Shown: piece by piece, positions 10,753 through 21,793 of the stretch | Numbering within the stretch: position 1 is the first letter of the stretch | Layout of the letters: every line of letters begins with the position of its first letter | From: Xenopus tropicalis | Lineage: Eukaryota; Chordata; Amphibia; Anura; Pipidae | Direction: 5' to 3' | Assembly (NCBI RefSeq): GCF_000004195.4 | Contig: NC_030681.2 | Coordinates: forward strand, 92,573,681-92,637,680 | DNA length: 64,000 nucleotides | Made by a program: the position numbers and the translations under genes | The notes under the pieces: generated by a model | What the model was told of the DNA's origin: nothing | Seen by the model: the letters and a program-made list of their open reading frames with translations, nothing else | Databases searched by the model: none

Positions 10753-11112
10753 ACAGATACCAGGGCTGTGGAGTCGGAGGCAATTTTGGGTACCTGGAGT
10801 CGGAGTTGGCAAAAAATTAACCGACTCCGACTCCTACTAAATTTAAATGGGAATAAAAAAAAAAAATAAAGCAAGTTTAAATGTCCCAATTCACAAACAG
10901 TTATAATTAATTACTTCTCTGCTATAAGAATAAAGCCCAATGCACACAGTGCATAAACGAACACGTTGAGTGACCATGAAGCATGCTTTTCATTGACTGT
11001 ATGAATGTATAAAATACATTAGCATATTAAAAACAGAGGAGTCGGAGTCGGAAGTATCAGAAACTGAGGAGTCGGAGAATTTATCTACCGACTCCACAGC
11101 CCTGACAGATAC
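10753..11112. mobile_element. hAT-type MITE (GTCGGAG family) with perfect 8-bp TSD
   Basis: The element is 10761-11104, flanked by ACAGATAC (10753-10760 and 11105-11112). The ends are CAGGGCTGTGGAGTCGG and its reverse complement, followed inward by repeated GGAGTCGGAGTCGG motifs and their complements. CAG ends plus 8-bp duplications identify a hAT-superfamily non-autonomous element of 344 bp. It carries no open frame. Confidence 0.9.
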
Positions 11113-11134
11113 TAACTTAGTTGTTCCAGACTAA

Positions 11135-11999
11135 GGGGCAGATTTGAAACCACTATTAAACTCATTTCCACTAAAACTACTAATGTCTAGTCATTTATTA
11201 AAAGATCCAAATTGAAAAAGCACAAACAAACTAAAATGCAGAACGAAAAAGAAAAGAACACAAAACCCACACATTTTTCATGGTTTTTACGTTTTTTTAC
11301 AAATCTTTTTGGACTTCACAAAACCTCAAAAACTTCTTAAACTACGAATTCAATAAAGATTGTTAAAATTTGCCTGGGATGACTCTAATTGACTTCTACA
11401 TGATCTTAACAGTTTTTAGATTAATATAAATTAAAAGTAAGTCTAAAGGCATTCTTTTTAAGTACTTACTGCATATCTAAATTCCCAGATCCCTGCTTGC
11501 TTCTCTGAGATATGGTGCTGGCAGCCTACAGCAGTGTGAAGCCTACAGTGACATCACTGAAATATCTCTCCCCTTCCTGTAGGTGCCAGCAGCAGCCTTC
11601 CTATTCTCTGAGCATGTGTGTAACTTGATCCTGTCTCCTGTTCTGAGCTACACATGCCCACCAGCCAATCAGAAGCGAATCTGCCAGAGGGGAGGGGGGG
11701 AGGGAATGAAACACATGTGCAGTATGAAGCAAGGAGGGAAAGGAAGGGAGAATACCTTTTTAGAGATGGCTGCCTGTTCTAGAAAATGTGAAGTAAGTGT
11801 GACTGAGTAAATATTTGATTAGGTGAGCCAAAAGTGTGGCGTTTTTACTAAACAATAGTTGACTATTGGGCAGTATGCTTTTTAAATTTTGACTTGCATT
11901 CTCCTTTAATACATTTTTTTTCCATGAAAAATTCAAGTTTTAGTGCAAAAAAACATGAATTGTGAAAAGAAAACAAATACAAACATTAATAAATGCCCC
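11135..11999. mobile_element. Harbinger-like MITE (GGGGCA...TGCCCC) hosting a nested T2 MITE
   Basis: The outer ends GGGGCAGATTT and AAATGCCCC are flanked by TAA on both sides (11132-11134 and 12000-12002), a TWA target. The sequence between them is enlarged by the T2 insertion at 11431-11909. The family recurs in several diverged forms in the window (35572, 44610, 48217). Confidence 0.65.
11431..11909. mobile_element. T2-like MITE nested in the Harbinger-like MITE
   Basis: The right end is a clear CTCCTTTAA terminus. The left end, TTAAAAGTAAG at 11431, is more diverged. Both have the TTAA target. The interior contains a GC-richer block (11500-11800) unlike the flanks. A 75-codon frame at 11583 has no recognisable domain and is rejected. 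Confidence 0.55.
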
Positions 12000-12002
12000 T
12001 AA

Positions 12003-13530
12003 ACGTCAGGAACAAGTGTATGGCCAGAATGATGGGCAGAGATCTAATAGGCAGATTTGTAAATCCCATTGGACAAAGACGACATTGGGCTTGAAGCATT
12101 TCTTTCCCAATAGGTTTGCATAGGCACTTGCTTTGAGTCACTTTTTTATCTTCAGGCCAAACAATCAGATTAGGCCAGTTTGACCCAGTACTTGGGTGGT
12201 CAAATCATGTAAAGATCCATTGATTTGGTGACCTCAACATAGAGCAGATCTTTCTGTGCATGGATACTGCTAGCATATTTTGCCTGAAAACAAGGTGTAC
12301 AGTTATGTAATACAGCAGTAAGCCTGATAAGATGTAAAATGAGTCTGAGTTGGGGATGGAAAAAAACTGTATTTACTCCTAACAGTTATTTTTGCAAGCA
12401 CGTAAGATTATGCAAAGCCTGCTAATAGTGCACGCTTGCTTAGTGCTGAACTCTGTTTCAGTCTGATGTAATATTCGGCAAGTCAGCACAACAGGAGCAA
12501 TTTATCACTCTGCTGCTAAACATGCTGAACAGAAGCATCTGCTGCACACAAGCTCATTAAAAGATTTAGCCATTTATGGAAAAAAACCTGTTATCTTGTT
12601 GCACTACTGTAGGTGTGTAGCTATGAGGGCTAATTTAAGCACACAACTGACGTTCATCCAAAAGGTTCTTGTATTTACACATACTTGTTAGCACACTTGG
12701 CGTACAGGCAGTGATGTCACTATGAAAACCATGCAATGGAATTACTGTATCAGTGCCTGCAATGACAGTGGAATTATTTTAAAAATACTGCGTTGTGGGT
12801 AAAATATATGGTGATTTCTGTCTGAATTTAAATATCAGCCACATACTGTCTCATTTATGTAATTACATAAAAAATATAAATATTACACTAAATAAATCAT
12901 ACAGTAATCACTATAATTATAGACAAATTTAATGTGTTTAGGCCATTTTCTTAAGTCTGTGACTGGGTGATAAAATCCATGTGTCACGCAGGTGATCATT
13001 GGTGTTGGCAGTTTATTATATTTATCACTGTTAAATCACAACTCAGCTATAAATATGGCAGTGACTGGATGTTTGATGCTAAAATCAGCATTTGTGAGAA
13101 GGAAAGATTTTTTTTTAAATGTCATCTACTTAAACCAATAAAAAAACAAACTTTTTTTTAAAGTTCTGTTTTTTATATATAGTTGCTGTTTCTTGTTTTA
13201 ATATAAATAGTAAGAGCCCTTAAATGAAAATCTGAAAAGGAGGTCATTATCTTAAACAGATCACTTAAAAATTCAGGGACATGTCTAAAAAATGCAGCTA
13301 GCAGGGCTGAACTAATTGAAGTTCATTTTAAATGCAACATGTATTTATTAGACATGTCCCTTCATTTTCTGGTACTTCTGTGCTCTGGCTACAAATGAAT
13401 ATTTGCAACCAACTAAGAATACAGAGATTTTTTTCTCTGCTGCTACTCTGTAGGTGCAAATCCCTGTCAGTATTTTGGGTCAGTGTCCAGTTATACCAAT
13501 GGCCATAGAAATCAACTCATTGGGGGCACA
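12003..13530. other. Intergenic stretch, nothing recognised
   Basis: Unique-looking AT-rich sequence without exons, palindromes or copies of the families described here. Whether it contains conserved regulatory DNA cannot be judged without alignment. Confidence 0.5.
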
Positions 13531-13800
13531 ATAAACATAGTAACATAGTAAGGTAGGTTGAAAAAAGACATACGTCCATCATGTTCAATCATAATGCCTA
13601 TATATAACCTGCCTAACTGCTAGTTGATCCAGAGGAAGGCAAAAACCCCCATCTGAAGCCTCTCTAATTTGCCACAGAGGGGAAAAAATTCCATCCTGAC
13701 TCCAAGATCGGATCAGTCCCTGGATCAACTTGTACTACCAGCTATCTCCCATAACCCTGTATTCCCTCACTTGCTAAAATGCCATCCATTCTTAAAGCTA
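13530..13800 (-). mobile_element. CR1-like LINE 3' end with a single 41-bp unit
   Basis: It begins with the octamer tail CATAGTAACATAGTAA and then matches the 3' UTR of the 4535-6640 copy closely (TAACCTGCCTAACTGCTAGT, GATCCAGAGGAAGGCAAAAA). It has one unit where that copy has sixteen. It stops shortly into the sequence that precedes the ORF2 C-terminus, so it is an extreme 5' truncation. Confidence 0.85.
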
Positions 13801-15778
13801 TATAAAGCTGTATAATTGTGGTTTATTAAGAATTCTACTGCTTCAATATGCATTTAGCAAAGGGACTAAGTTTTACCTGCAACTTACTTGCTTTCAAGGT
13901 TAAAACCCCCAAATGGTTGCCCTTTTATTGGCTCCACTGGGATCACCTGACTGTAGCTGGGAAGGGTGGGGGCTACAACATGGAGCTGGCAACTGCTCCT
14001 GTATAAACTATAGCAAAAAAGGGAAGGTTGTGCTTAACCACTTAATTTTAGACCATTAAGAGGGCATTCAATGAGGTTGCGACCAGAAAATACCTATAGA
14101 CAATAACAAGAGATCCTCTGCACTCACCCATTATCAATATATATAGGACATTAAGACATTCTGTGCATTAAGTTACCAAGAAATGCCCTCCCCTTTAACC
14201 AAACGGATTGTTTGTCCATATATTGCAATATACTTCAAGCTGGCCAACTACGTCAATGTCATCCCTTCTGGCCACTCCTACACTGACTTATGCAATTCAT
14301 CCAAAAGGGATAACTTTGGTGATATGGCTATTTTAGCTGCTAGAGGGGAAGCTATTACTAATATTCATTATTTATATAGATATTTATAAAATATCCCATA
14401 ATGCTTTACAGAGGTTATACATCATTTGCATCAGTCATTTTGAGCTTGTCATGTGAGGCCTATTTCTATCAAGAGCTAAGCTGTATATGTTTGAGAAAAA
14501 CAGAATATCTAGAGGAAATTCATATAAACTCCTTGCAAATAGTATACTGGCTGGAATCAAACCTGGGACCCCAGTGCAGCACAGCATGCTAAAACAGTTT
14601 TAAAAAGTAATATAGCTCTCTACTCAAATGAATATACAGTATTATGCTGGCAATAAAATTAAAATAGAGATAAGAAAATAACAAGTGCATTTATCAAGGG
14701 ACATGCTTCCTTAAAGATGCAGTGTGTGCCCCAGAGGCACTAAGTACAAAAAGGAATGAGCTGAGAGGAGGGGAGCAGGGGAATAGGTGTTCATGTAAAC
14801 TGAAGTAGCAAGGTATGCACCTCCTCCTCTAAGTGATTAGTTACATATTAGTTACCTGCAAATAATTTGTTCTGGGCCCTATGTGGGCCATCCATGTGTT
14901 GATGTCCTTTGCGGGTTCCACACATAATTGCAGCTCATCCATGATGCCCCCTCACAGCCCACTGTATAAAGGAAACAAACTGCAGGGTCTACTCTAGCTC
15001 TGTAGTTATGCCTCTGGTAACTAGTCTCCAGTGGCTCTTGCTACATCTGTGTTATCTATGTTATATTATTATAAATAATGTTTACAGTTTATTTAACATC
15101 TGTTCAGATAGAATTTCCCTAAAAAATTGCATCTGCATTTAACTGCAATCCATTATTGTGTATAAACAAAGAAGAAAATATAGGGGAAGTGATTTACAGT
15201 GTATTTATCTACTTAGTAAGGTAAACATAATTTTATAGCTGTCTGCTTTGATTCTCTGATATGCTTCATTGCTTATGAATAAAAAAAATAATCTAAAAAT
15301 GTATTAGCTCTGTGTTTATATAGTTAGAACTTAATTTGAAATGTTTTATAACCCTTTTATGAGCTCATCTTCTTCAACTCCCCCAGAGATTTCATCCTGG
15401 GTCAGCGGTAGATTTCTGATTTTATTACTTTTGTAACATCCTTCTACCCTTACTGTCTCCAGTGTTAGGGCATTTACAGTATTCCATTCTCTTTTCATTT
15501 ACTTTGAATGGCCCTTTGCCATACTGTACGTGGAATACAAGAGGTTATAGATGTCCACACAAAGGGCATTGTTTAATTAACTATGTCTTAGTTGGGAGAA
15601 AAAGGATATCATTTATTTATATATTTTGATTGAAATTGACTATATGGGAGATGGCCTTCCTGTATTCAGTGTTATGTATAGTGTAACACATATACATGAT
15701 TTATACTCTTTACTTAAACAGCCCCCCCAGTTACACATTATGGAAGCTATGAGGGACTTTCCTACAAACCTGGCCTTA
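13801..15778. other. Intergenic stretch, mostly unrecognised
   Basis: No gene seen. A fragment near 15590-15670 (TTGGGAGAAAAAGGA, then TATGGGAGATGGCCTT) matches the interior of the CAGGTATGGG MITE family and is a degraded relic. The frames at 14183 and 14401 show no domain. Confidence 0.5.
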
Positions 15779-16194
15779 CCTTAACACATATATGTCAAAC
15801 ACAAGGCCCGGGGGCCAAATCCGGCCCACCTGGCTGTTTTATGTGGCCCTTGGTGAGTGTGTCTGACCATCCAGCCTGATCAATTTCCATTTTCCTCACA
15901 TAGTAACAAAGACTAAGGGGTATATTTATCATGCTGTGTAAAAAGTGGAGTGAAGCATTACCAGTAATGTTGCCCAAGGCATCCAATCAGTAATCAGATT
16001 TCAACAGTAGCAAAGCTACGAGCTGCTATGAGCAACATCACCGGTAATGTCTTACTCCACTTTTTATACATTGTGATAAATATACCCCTTAATATCTTAC
16101 TAAGTATATTAATAAAAAATTTGGCCCGCGACTTAGCCTGTGTTTTAGATTTCGGCCCCCTTATGTGATTGAGTTTGACACCCCTGCCTTAACA
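15779..16194 (-). mobile_element. Composite hAT MITE carrying a nested Harbinger-like MITE, copy 1
   Basis: The element is 15787-16186 with a perfect 8-bp duplication CCTTAACA (15779-15786 and 16187-16194). In minus-strand orientation it starts CAGGGGTGTCAAACTC and ends GTGTTTGACATATATG. It is interrupted at 15917-16088 by a GGGGTATATTTATCA...TGATAAATATACCCC element. The same composite occurs in plus orientation at 32917-33270 with the nested element at the same internal site and nearly identical outer sequence. The pair therefore moved as one unit. Confidence 0.9.
15917..16088. mobile_element. Nested Harbinger-like MITE (GGGGTATATTTATCA ends)
   Basis: Inverted ends GGGGTATATTTATCA and TGATAAATATACCCC, with sub-terminal GTAAAAAGTGGAGTGAAGCA and its complement. 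The same family is present at about 33016-33138, 56115-56301 and, more distantly, 50849-51025 and 51954-52163. The copy at 56115 has a clean TAA duplication. Confidence 0.85.
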
Positions 16195-16794
16195 CCTGTA
16201 TACAGGCTTAGTCTAGATAAATAAGCATACTTGCAAATGGCCTGCTTCATTAGGTTAATAGAAAGGGAGTAGGATGAGAGGTTATCTGGATCGCAGAGAT
16301 GCCCATAAGGAACACCTAGAGATGTGAACTACTCTTTCAAAGGGAAAATAATAACAGTTAGTTGGAATAGAGATAATGTAGATCTTTGTGAAAGGAGAGA
16401 GGTTACACGTGTATTTTATCTGACATTTTCTCAAAATCTCTAAGCCTGTCACAGAAAATGTGTTGCTGAAGATAGAGCCTTATGCCTTGCTATCTCTTTA
16501 GCACCTGAATTGAATCCATCTATTAATAGCACTAGATTAGTACCAATACACACTAATGTGATTTATAAATATTTTTCCAAATGTGATGCACTGCTAAATG
16601 TGATGTTATTAAAATAAAATGTCTAATCCCAGATTCTACAATTCACAATGACTACATTTCATTTTGTATCTTAAAATGTAAATCATAATAGTAAATGCTG
16701 AAAATTTCCTTAAATACCTTTTCTGTTGGTGTTTCAGCATAACAAGTTATAATTCATGGAGAGGCTTTACAGGTTGGAATTTCTGCAGCTATCT

Positions 16795-16825
16795 GGTTGC
16801 TAGGACCCAATTTAACCTAGCAACC
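16795..16825. repeat. Small perfect hairpin in a probable dispersed repeat
   Basis: GGTTGCTAGG (16795-16804) and CCTAGCAACC (16816-16825) form a 10-bp perfect stem. The surrounding segment, about 16715-17090, reads like a dispersed Xenopus repeat known for this GTTGCTAGG hairpin near one end and a GGTGAACTACCCC end. No second copy is in the window to confirm it. Confidence 0.45.
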
Positions 16826-17089
16826 AGGGAGTGAGTTAAAAGGAATACGAATGTAGAAGAGTCTATATAGAAAGATAAGAAATACAAAGTAACAATAACA
16901 ATAATATTAGATCCTCACAGAGCAATAGCTTTTGGGATGCTGGGGTCAGTTACCCCCATTTAAAATGAATCAGAATAGGATGGCATATCATTAAAAACTA
17001 TAAAAAATGAAGAACAGTTGAAAAGTTGCTAAGAATAGGCCATTTTATAACATAGTTAAAGTTAACCTGAAGGTGAACTACCCCTATTA

Positions 17090-17950
17090 ATGTCACTGCT
17101 AAAACCTGATTCTTTCTCCCATGTAATATTGCAAAGATAAGCCCCTTTCTTTTACAAGTTACAGCTAAAACACTAATCCATGCCCTTATCTGATGCCTTT
17201 AAAGGGACAGTAACACAAAAAAATGAAAGTGTATAAAAGTAATTACTATATAATGTAATGCTGCCCTGTACTGGTACAACTGGTGTGTTTTCCTTAGAAA
17301 GACTACTATAGTTTATATAATAAAGCTTCTGTGTAGCCATGGGGGCAGCCATTTACAGGAGAAAAGGCACAGGTTACTTAGCAGATAACAGATAAAACCC
17401 CATTATATTCTACAAAGCTTATCTGTTATCTGCTATGTGCCTGTGCCTTTTCTCCTTTTTCCCAGCTTCAATGGCTGCCCCCGTGTTGACATAGCAGCTC
17501 ATATTCATATAAACTATAGTAGCGTTTCTGTTACAAACTTACCAGTTTTACCAGTGCAGGGCAACTGTACATTATATTTTAATTACCTTAAAACACTTTC
17601 ATTTTTTGGTGTTACTGTTCCTTTAAGACTACTGCAGTCTCCTACTTACCTCCCTCCTGAAATAAGTCTTAAACACTGCTGCTAGAATCCTTCTGCTCTC
17701 TCCCATGAGGGAACTTGTATCCGCCTGCTTAGAGTGTAAGCTCTATAGGGCAGGGGCCTCCTACCTACTGTATCTATTAGCACATGGCACTTAATCTCTG
17801 TATAATTATACCTATTTATTACTATGCTTGTTACTTACAGTTTATTATTATGCTTGTTCTCCCTGTGTGTACTAAAGTTAGGCATAACATGTATGTAAGT
17901 ACCGTATGTATGTATGTATCTATGTGTGATATATGCAACTTGTGAAATTA
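17090..17950 (+). mobile_element. L2/CR1-type LINE 3' fragment, split by a T2 MITE
   Basis: Plus-strand codons around 17120-17190 resemble the LINE motif NIAKI...KTLIHALI. After the T2 insertion the protein resumes with a YLPPEISLKHCC-like block and an NPSALSHE tail (17627-17710). A LINE-like 3' UTR follows with GTAAGCTCTATAGGGCAGGG. These are the residues that surround SRLDYCN in L2-like ORF2 proteins. The coding part is short and broken. Confidence 0.6.
17199..17626. mobile_element. T2/Kolobok-type palindromic MITE (TTAAAGGGACAGTAAC)
   Basis: TTAA duplications at 17199-17202 and 17623-17626. The ends AAAGGGACAGTAACAC and GTGTTACTGTTCCTTT are inverted repeats, and the interior is also largely palindromic (GGGGGCAGCCAT and ATGGCTGCCCCC; AGCAGATAACAG and CTGTTATCTGCT). 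It disrupts the LINE fragment above. The 82-codon frame on it is an artefact. Confidence 0.9.
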
Positions 17951-19068
17951 CCCAAACTAATCAGAATTTGGCACTTCAATAGAAAAAGAGCATTCAGCAA
18001 AAAATAGGAGAGTCAATTTCCCAATGTAATCTTTTCTACTTTTCTATAGTGTTTATCCATGTAACTTGGGGGCAGCTTTGTATATGAAAGCAAAAATATA
18101 CTGCACAATAATCTGCAGAAATGACCTGCTGACAGTAACAGCTGGTTTTGTGAAGGTTGGTGTCAGCAAGTCTTACAAATGATTATTTTTCAGAGTCTTA
18201 GCATCAGCAGTCATAGCAACTTTCCTATCAGCATTTTTATTGATGTCATGCATTTAATAATAACAAATGTGTTTCTTTTTCAAAATGCCCTGAAATAACT
18301 GTAGTAGGCCAGTAATATATATTTGCAGTCTTTATAATTTCCAGTTTGCTCACGTACCAGTAGTTTAGTTCTACAATTGCTGGTGTACGGAAAAAAGTAA
18401 AGCTTTTTTTTTTAAAAAAATGTATAACAATAATAATACAGGGATTATATGATAATGTTATTTTATATATTGGTGCCTAACAACATAAACTCCAACAGAG
18501 GAGCACAGTCCAGAACCTCCAAACGTTTAAGCCATAAAAAGCAATTTAAATTTGGCAGTAACTTACCTGATTCTCATAATGACCCGGGTGCCAGTGCCCT
18601 GAACCAAAAGCCAGGTAGAACTGTAAATGGCTTGCACACCAGACTGTAGTTAAAAGATCCTGACTCGTTTCGTCCACAAGAAATGTAATCATAGGCTATA
18701 CCAAAAATCGTACAACTGCTCCATTTAAAACACTTAACAGGAAATGATGTCATGAACTCCATTATATTTTAACCCTTTAATGCTTTAAAAGTGGAACAAA
18801 GATCTACACCCTTTACTATCTAGCCACAATTTTTTAAAATTTTTCATTCCTTTTTTTTTTTTTTTTACTTTTTTTAATTTAAATTAACTACATAATCCCA
18901 TATTTACGATCTAATTACACAATAGACTTAAATAAAAAATGCTTCAGACCAACCAACTTTTTATTGTATGTTGTTTTGATTCTAAGTTAGAGTTATATAA
19001 AACATGTGACATTGACCACTGAATTGAGCCCATTCAGTGACCTTGTATTCAGGTAATGTGTTCAGGCA
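17951..19068. other. Intergenic stretch
   Basis: AT-rich, with a T-run at about 18850-18866 and no supported gene. Short frames at 18449 and 18574 overlap on opposite strands and have no recognisable domain. Confidence 0.5.
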
Positions 19069-19070
19069 TA

Positions 19071-19280
19071 CAGTGGAGGAAATAATTATTTGACCCCTCA
19101 CTGATTTTGTAAGTTTGTCCAATGACAAAGAAATGAAAAGTCTCAGAACAGTATCATTTCAATGGTAGGTTTATTTTAACAGTGGCAGATAGCACATCAA
19201 AAGGAAAATCGAAAAAATAACTTTAAATAAAAGATAGCAACTGATTTGCATTTCATTGAGTGAAATAAGTTTTTGAACCC
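19071..19280 (+). repeat. Tc1 left terminal inverted repeat
   Basis: 210 bp, identical by eye to the reverse complement of 20475-20684. Inner and outer copies of a direct-repeat transposase site would be expected in long Tc1 repeats, but I did not fix their positions. Confidence 0.95.
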
Positions 19281-19435
19281 CTACCAACCATTAAGAGTTC
19301 TGGCTCCCACAGAGTGGTTAGACACTTCTACTCAATTAGTCAACCTCATTAAGGACACCTGTCTTAACTAGTCACCTGTATAAAAGACACCTGTCCACAG
19401 AATCAATCAATCAAGCAGACTCCAAACTCTCCAAC

Positions 19436-20458
19436 ATGGGAAAGACCAAAGAGCTGTCCAAGGATGTCAGAGACAAAATTGTAGACCTGCACAAGGCTGG
19501 AATGGGCTACAAAACCATTAGCAAGAAGCTGGGAGAGAAGGTGACAACTGTTGGTGCGATTGTTCGAAAATGGAAGGAGCACAAAATGACCATCAATCGA
19601 CCTCGCTCTGGGGCTCCACGCAAGATCTCACCTCGTGGGGTGTCAATGATTCTGAGAAAGGTGAAAAAGCATTCTAGAACTACACGGGAGGAGTTAGTTA
19701 ATGATCTCAAATTAGCAGGGACCACAGTCACCAAGAAAACCATTGGAAACACATTACACCGCAATGGATTAAAATCCTGCAGGGCTCGCAAGGTCCCCCT
19801 GCTCAAGAAGGCACATGTGCAGGCCCGTCTGAAGTTTGCCAATGAACACCTGAATGTTTCTGTGAGTAACTGGGAGAAGGTGCTGTGGTCTGATGAAACC
19901 AAAATAGAGCTCTTTGGCATTAACTCAACTCGCTGTGTTTGGAGGAAGAAAAATACTGCCTATGACCCCCAAAACACCGTCCCCACCGTCAAGCATGGGG
20001 GTGGAAACATTTTGCTTTGGGGGTGTTTTTCTGCTAAGGGCACAGGACAACTTATTCGCATTAACGGGAAAATGGACGGAGCCATGTATCGTGAAATCCC
20101 GAACAACAACCTCCTTCCCTCTGCCAGGAAACTGAAAATGGGTCGTGGATGGGTGTTCCAGCACGACAATGACCCAAAACATACAGCAAAGGCAACAAAG
20201 GAGTGGCTCAAGAAGAAGCACATTAAGGTCATGGAGTGGCCTAGTCAGTCTCCGGACCTTAATCCAATAGAAAACCTATGGAGGGAGCTCAAGCTCAGAG
20301 TTGCACAGAGACAGCCTCGAAACCTTAGGGATTTAGAGATGATCTGCAAAGAGGAGTGGACCAACATTCCTCCTAAAATGTGCGCAAACTTGGTCATCAA
20401 TTACAAGAAACGTTTGACCTCTGTGCTTGCAAACAAGGGTTTTTCCACTAAGTATTAA
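19436..20458 (+). CDS. Tc1 transposase, intact DD34E
   Basis: A 340-residue protein, the usual Tc1 length, which acts in the nucleus to excise and reinsert the element. The N-terminal 110-120 residues form the two helix-turn-helix (paired-like) DNA-binding units, with a linker RPRSGAPRK at 55-63 in the place of the GRPR motif. A basic nuclear-targeting stretch lies around 112-126. The catalytic triad is complete: D153 in WSDETK, D244 in QHDNDPKHT and E279 in DLNPIEN, with exactly 34 residues between the last two. The glycine-rich [11 protein letters not shown] block is at 187-196. The start ATG has a good Kozak context (AACATGG). There are no stops or frameshifts and the gene has no introns. 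I see no residue loss, so activity is plausible but unproven. Confidence 0.97.
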   Translation: MGKTKELSKDVRDKIVDLHKAGMGYKTISKKLGEKVTTVGAIVRKWKEHKMTINRPRSGAPRKISPRGVSMILRKVKKHSRTTREELVNDLKLAGTTVTKKTIGNTLHRNGLKSCRARKVPLLKKAHVQARLKFANEHLNVSVSNWEKVLWSDETKIELFGINSTRCVWRKKNTAYDPQNTVPTVKHGGGNILLWGCFSAKGTGQLIRINGKMDGAMYREIPNNNLLPSARKLKMGRGWVFQHDNDPKHTAKATKEWLKKKHIKVMEWPSQSPDLNPIENLWRELKLRVAQRQPRNLRDLEMICKEEWTNIPPKMCANLVINYKKRLTSVLANKGFSTKY

Positions 20459-20474
20459 GTCTTTTTTTGTTAGA

Positions 20475-20684
20475 GGGTTCAAAAACTTATTTCACTCAAT
20501 GAAATGCAAATCAGTTGCTATCTTTTATTTAAAGTTATTTTTTCGATTTTCCTTTTGATGTGCTATCTGCCACTGTTAAAATAAACCTACCATTGAAATG
20601 ATACTGTTCTGAGACTTTTCATTTCTTTGTCATTGGACAAACTTACAAAATCAGTGAGGGGTCAAATAATTATTTCCTCCACTG
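20475..20684 (-). repeat. Tc1 right terminal inverted repeat
   Basis: Begins right after the transposase stop codon and a short T-rich spacer, and ends TTATTTCCTCCACTG at the TA target. It is identical to the left repeat. Confidence 0.95.
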
Positions 20685-20686
20685 TA

Positions 20687-21483
20687 TGTGTGTGTGTCCC
20701 CAGGTCTACAGCTTAATAAGGTGAGCCTATAATAAAGTACCTGGTGCATGAAACTCTTAAGGCTATGCTGTATCTTACATGTGTTTAAAATGATATTTAC
20801 TCCTGCTTTTGGAATCTGTGTTATTTCTTGGTATAGAAGTGAATATACATAGGAATAAATGGGTCTTTATTGCCTACTACTGCCATATGAAATGGGTCAA
20901 GATTTCTCAACTGAGAGCACAGACAGAAAGAAGCAAAGTTGGAGCTCACAAGTAAATGCAGAACTCCTTAGCCAGAGGTTTAAGGTGAGTATTCTGAATG
21001 TGTATAGCAACAGATGCCTATATTCGTTTAGCCTGATAACTAGTACATATGTCAATAGTAAGGGAGGTGCTAGTTTTAATAACACTTAGTTATGAACTGG
21101 GCTTGGAAGATATAGAGAGCTTGGTTTTGCTGACACTTTTTTGGGCCCTTTGTACCAAAAGGGCTGACACCATCCTAAATTAAAATTCTTTGTAGGGTTA
21201 ACTTCTTCTGCTAAAGCTCAGAGGGTCCTTTGCTTCATTAGTGCTGCAGTCTCCTGTGTGCATCAATTATGGTGACTTCACAGAGCAACCCACTTTTTTA
21301 CACCTTTTTTTTTTATAATCTCCGGGCAAATTTCGCACATGGGCAGTAACCCACAGCAACCTATCAGAGATTGGCTATTTCAGGCAGCTGCAGGTTGAAC
21401 AATGAAGGCAGAAATCCACAAGTAAATGACCAGGTCTAAATTTGTCTTTATAAAGTCGGTGGGCCTGTGTACTTGGTAGAGAT
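20687..21483. other. Intergenic stretch, nothing recognised
   Basis: Flanking DNA of the Tc1 insertion, with a short GT run at the junction. The frames at 20859 and 20897 are antiparallel and lack domains. Confidence 0.5.
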
Positions 21484-21793
21484 GCTGGCCATATACATTA
21501 ATATCTGCTCATTTGACAAGTTGCTCTTTGCCCAATCTTGCCACCTACATGCTGGACCAAATCAAGCTCATGTGATTGTTGGCATCTGGGCCTGTTGGTG
21601 GACAAACACATCAAAGTGCCACACACTCCTCATCTGGCAGGATTTTTAGACTTGCCAATAAATATCTGGCTTATTTGCAACCAGATATTTGTCAAAGTGG
21701 CACTTGGATAAGGCCCATACACAGACAGATATGCTGCCAGCTCAGTTTTAAGGGGCCAAATTAACAGCGCAAATCTGCTTGGGTATGGCCAGC
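21484..21793. repeat. Diverged MITE with GCTGGCCATAC ends
   Basis: Starts GCTGGCCATATACA and ends GGGTATGGCCAGC, an inverted repeat of about 11 bp. Related GGCCATA sequence recurs near 56845 and 59795-59840. The limits lack a clear target duplication. Confidence 0.5.

Larger units (their letters stand above)
19071..20684 (+). mobile_element. Complete Tc1/mariner transposon, Passport-like
   Basis: A 1614-bp element flanked by TA on both sides (19069-19070 and 20685-20686). Its inverted repeats, 19071-19280 and 20475-20684, appear identical over 210 bp, starting CAGTGGAGGAAATAATTATT. A single intact transposase gene fills the centre. Perfect repeats plus an intact frame mean a recent insertion. 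The protein closely resembles Passport, a Tc1 element described from flatfish. Tc1 elements move by cut and paste into TA sites. Confidence 0.97.

Noticed and set aside
19507..20232. Antisense frames over the Tc1 transposase
   Set aside because: Shadows of the intact transposase gene.
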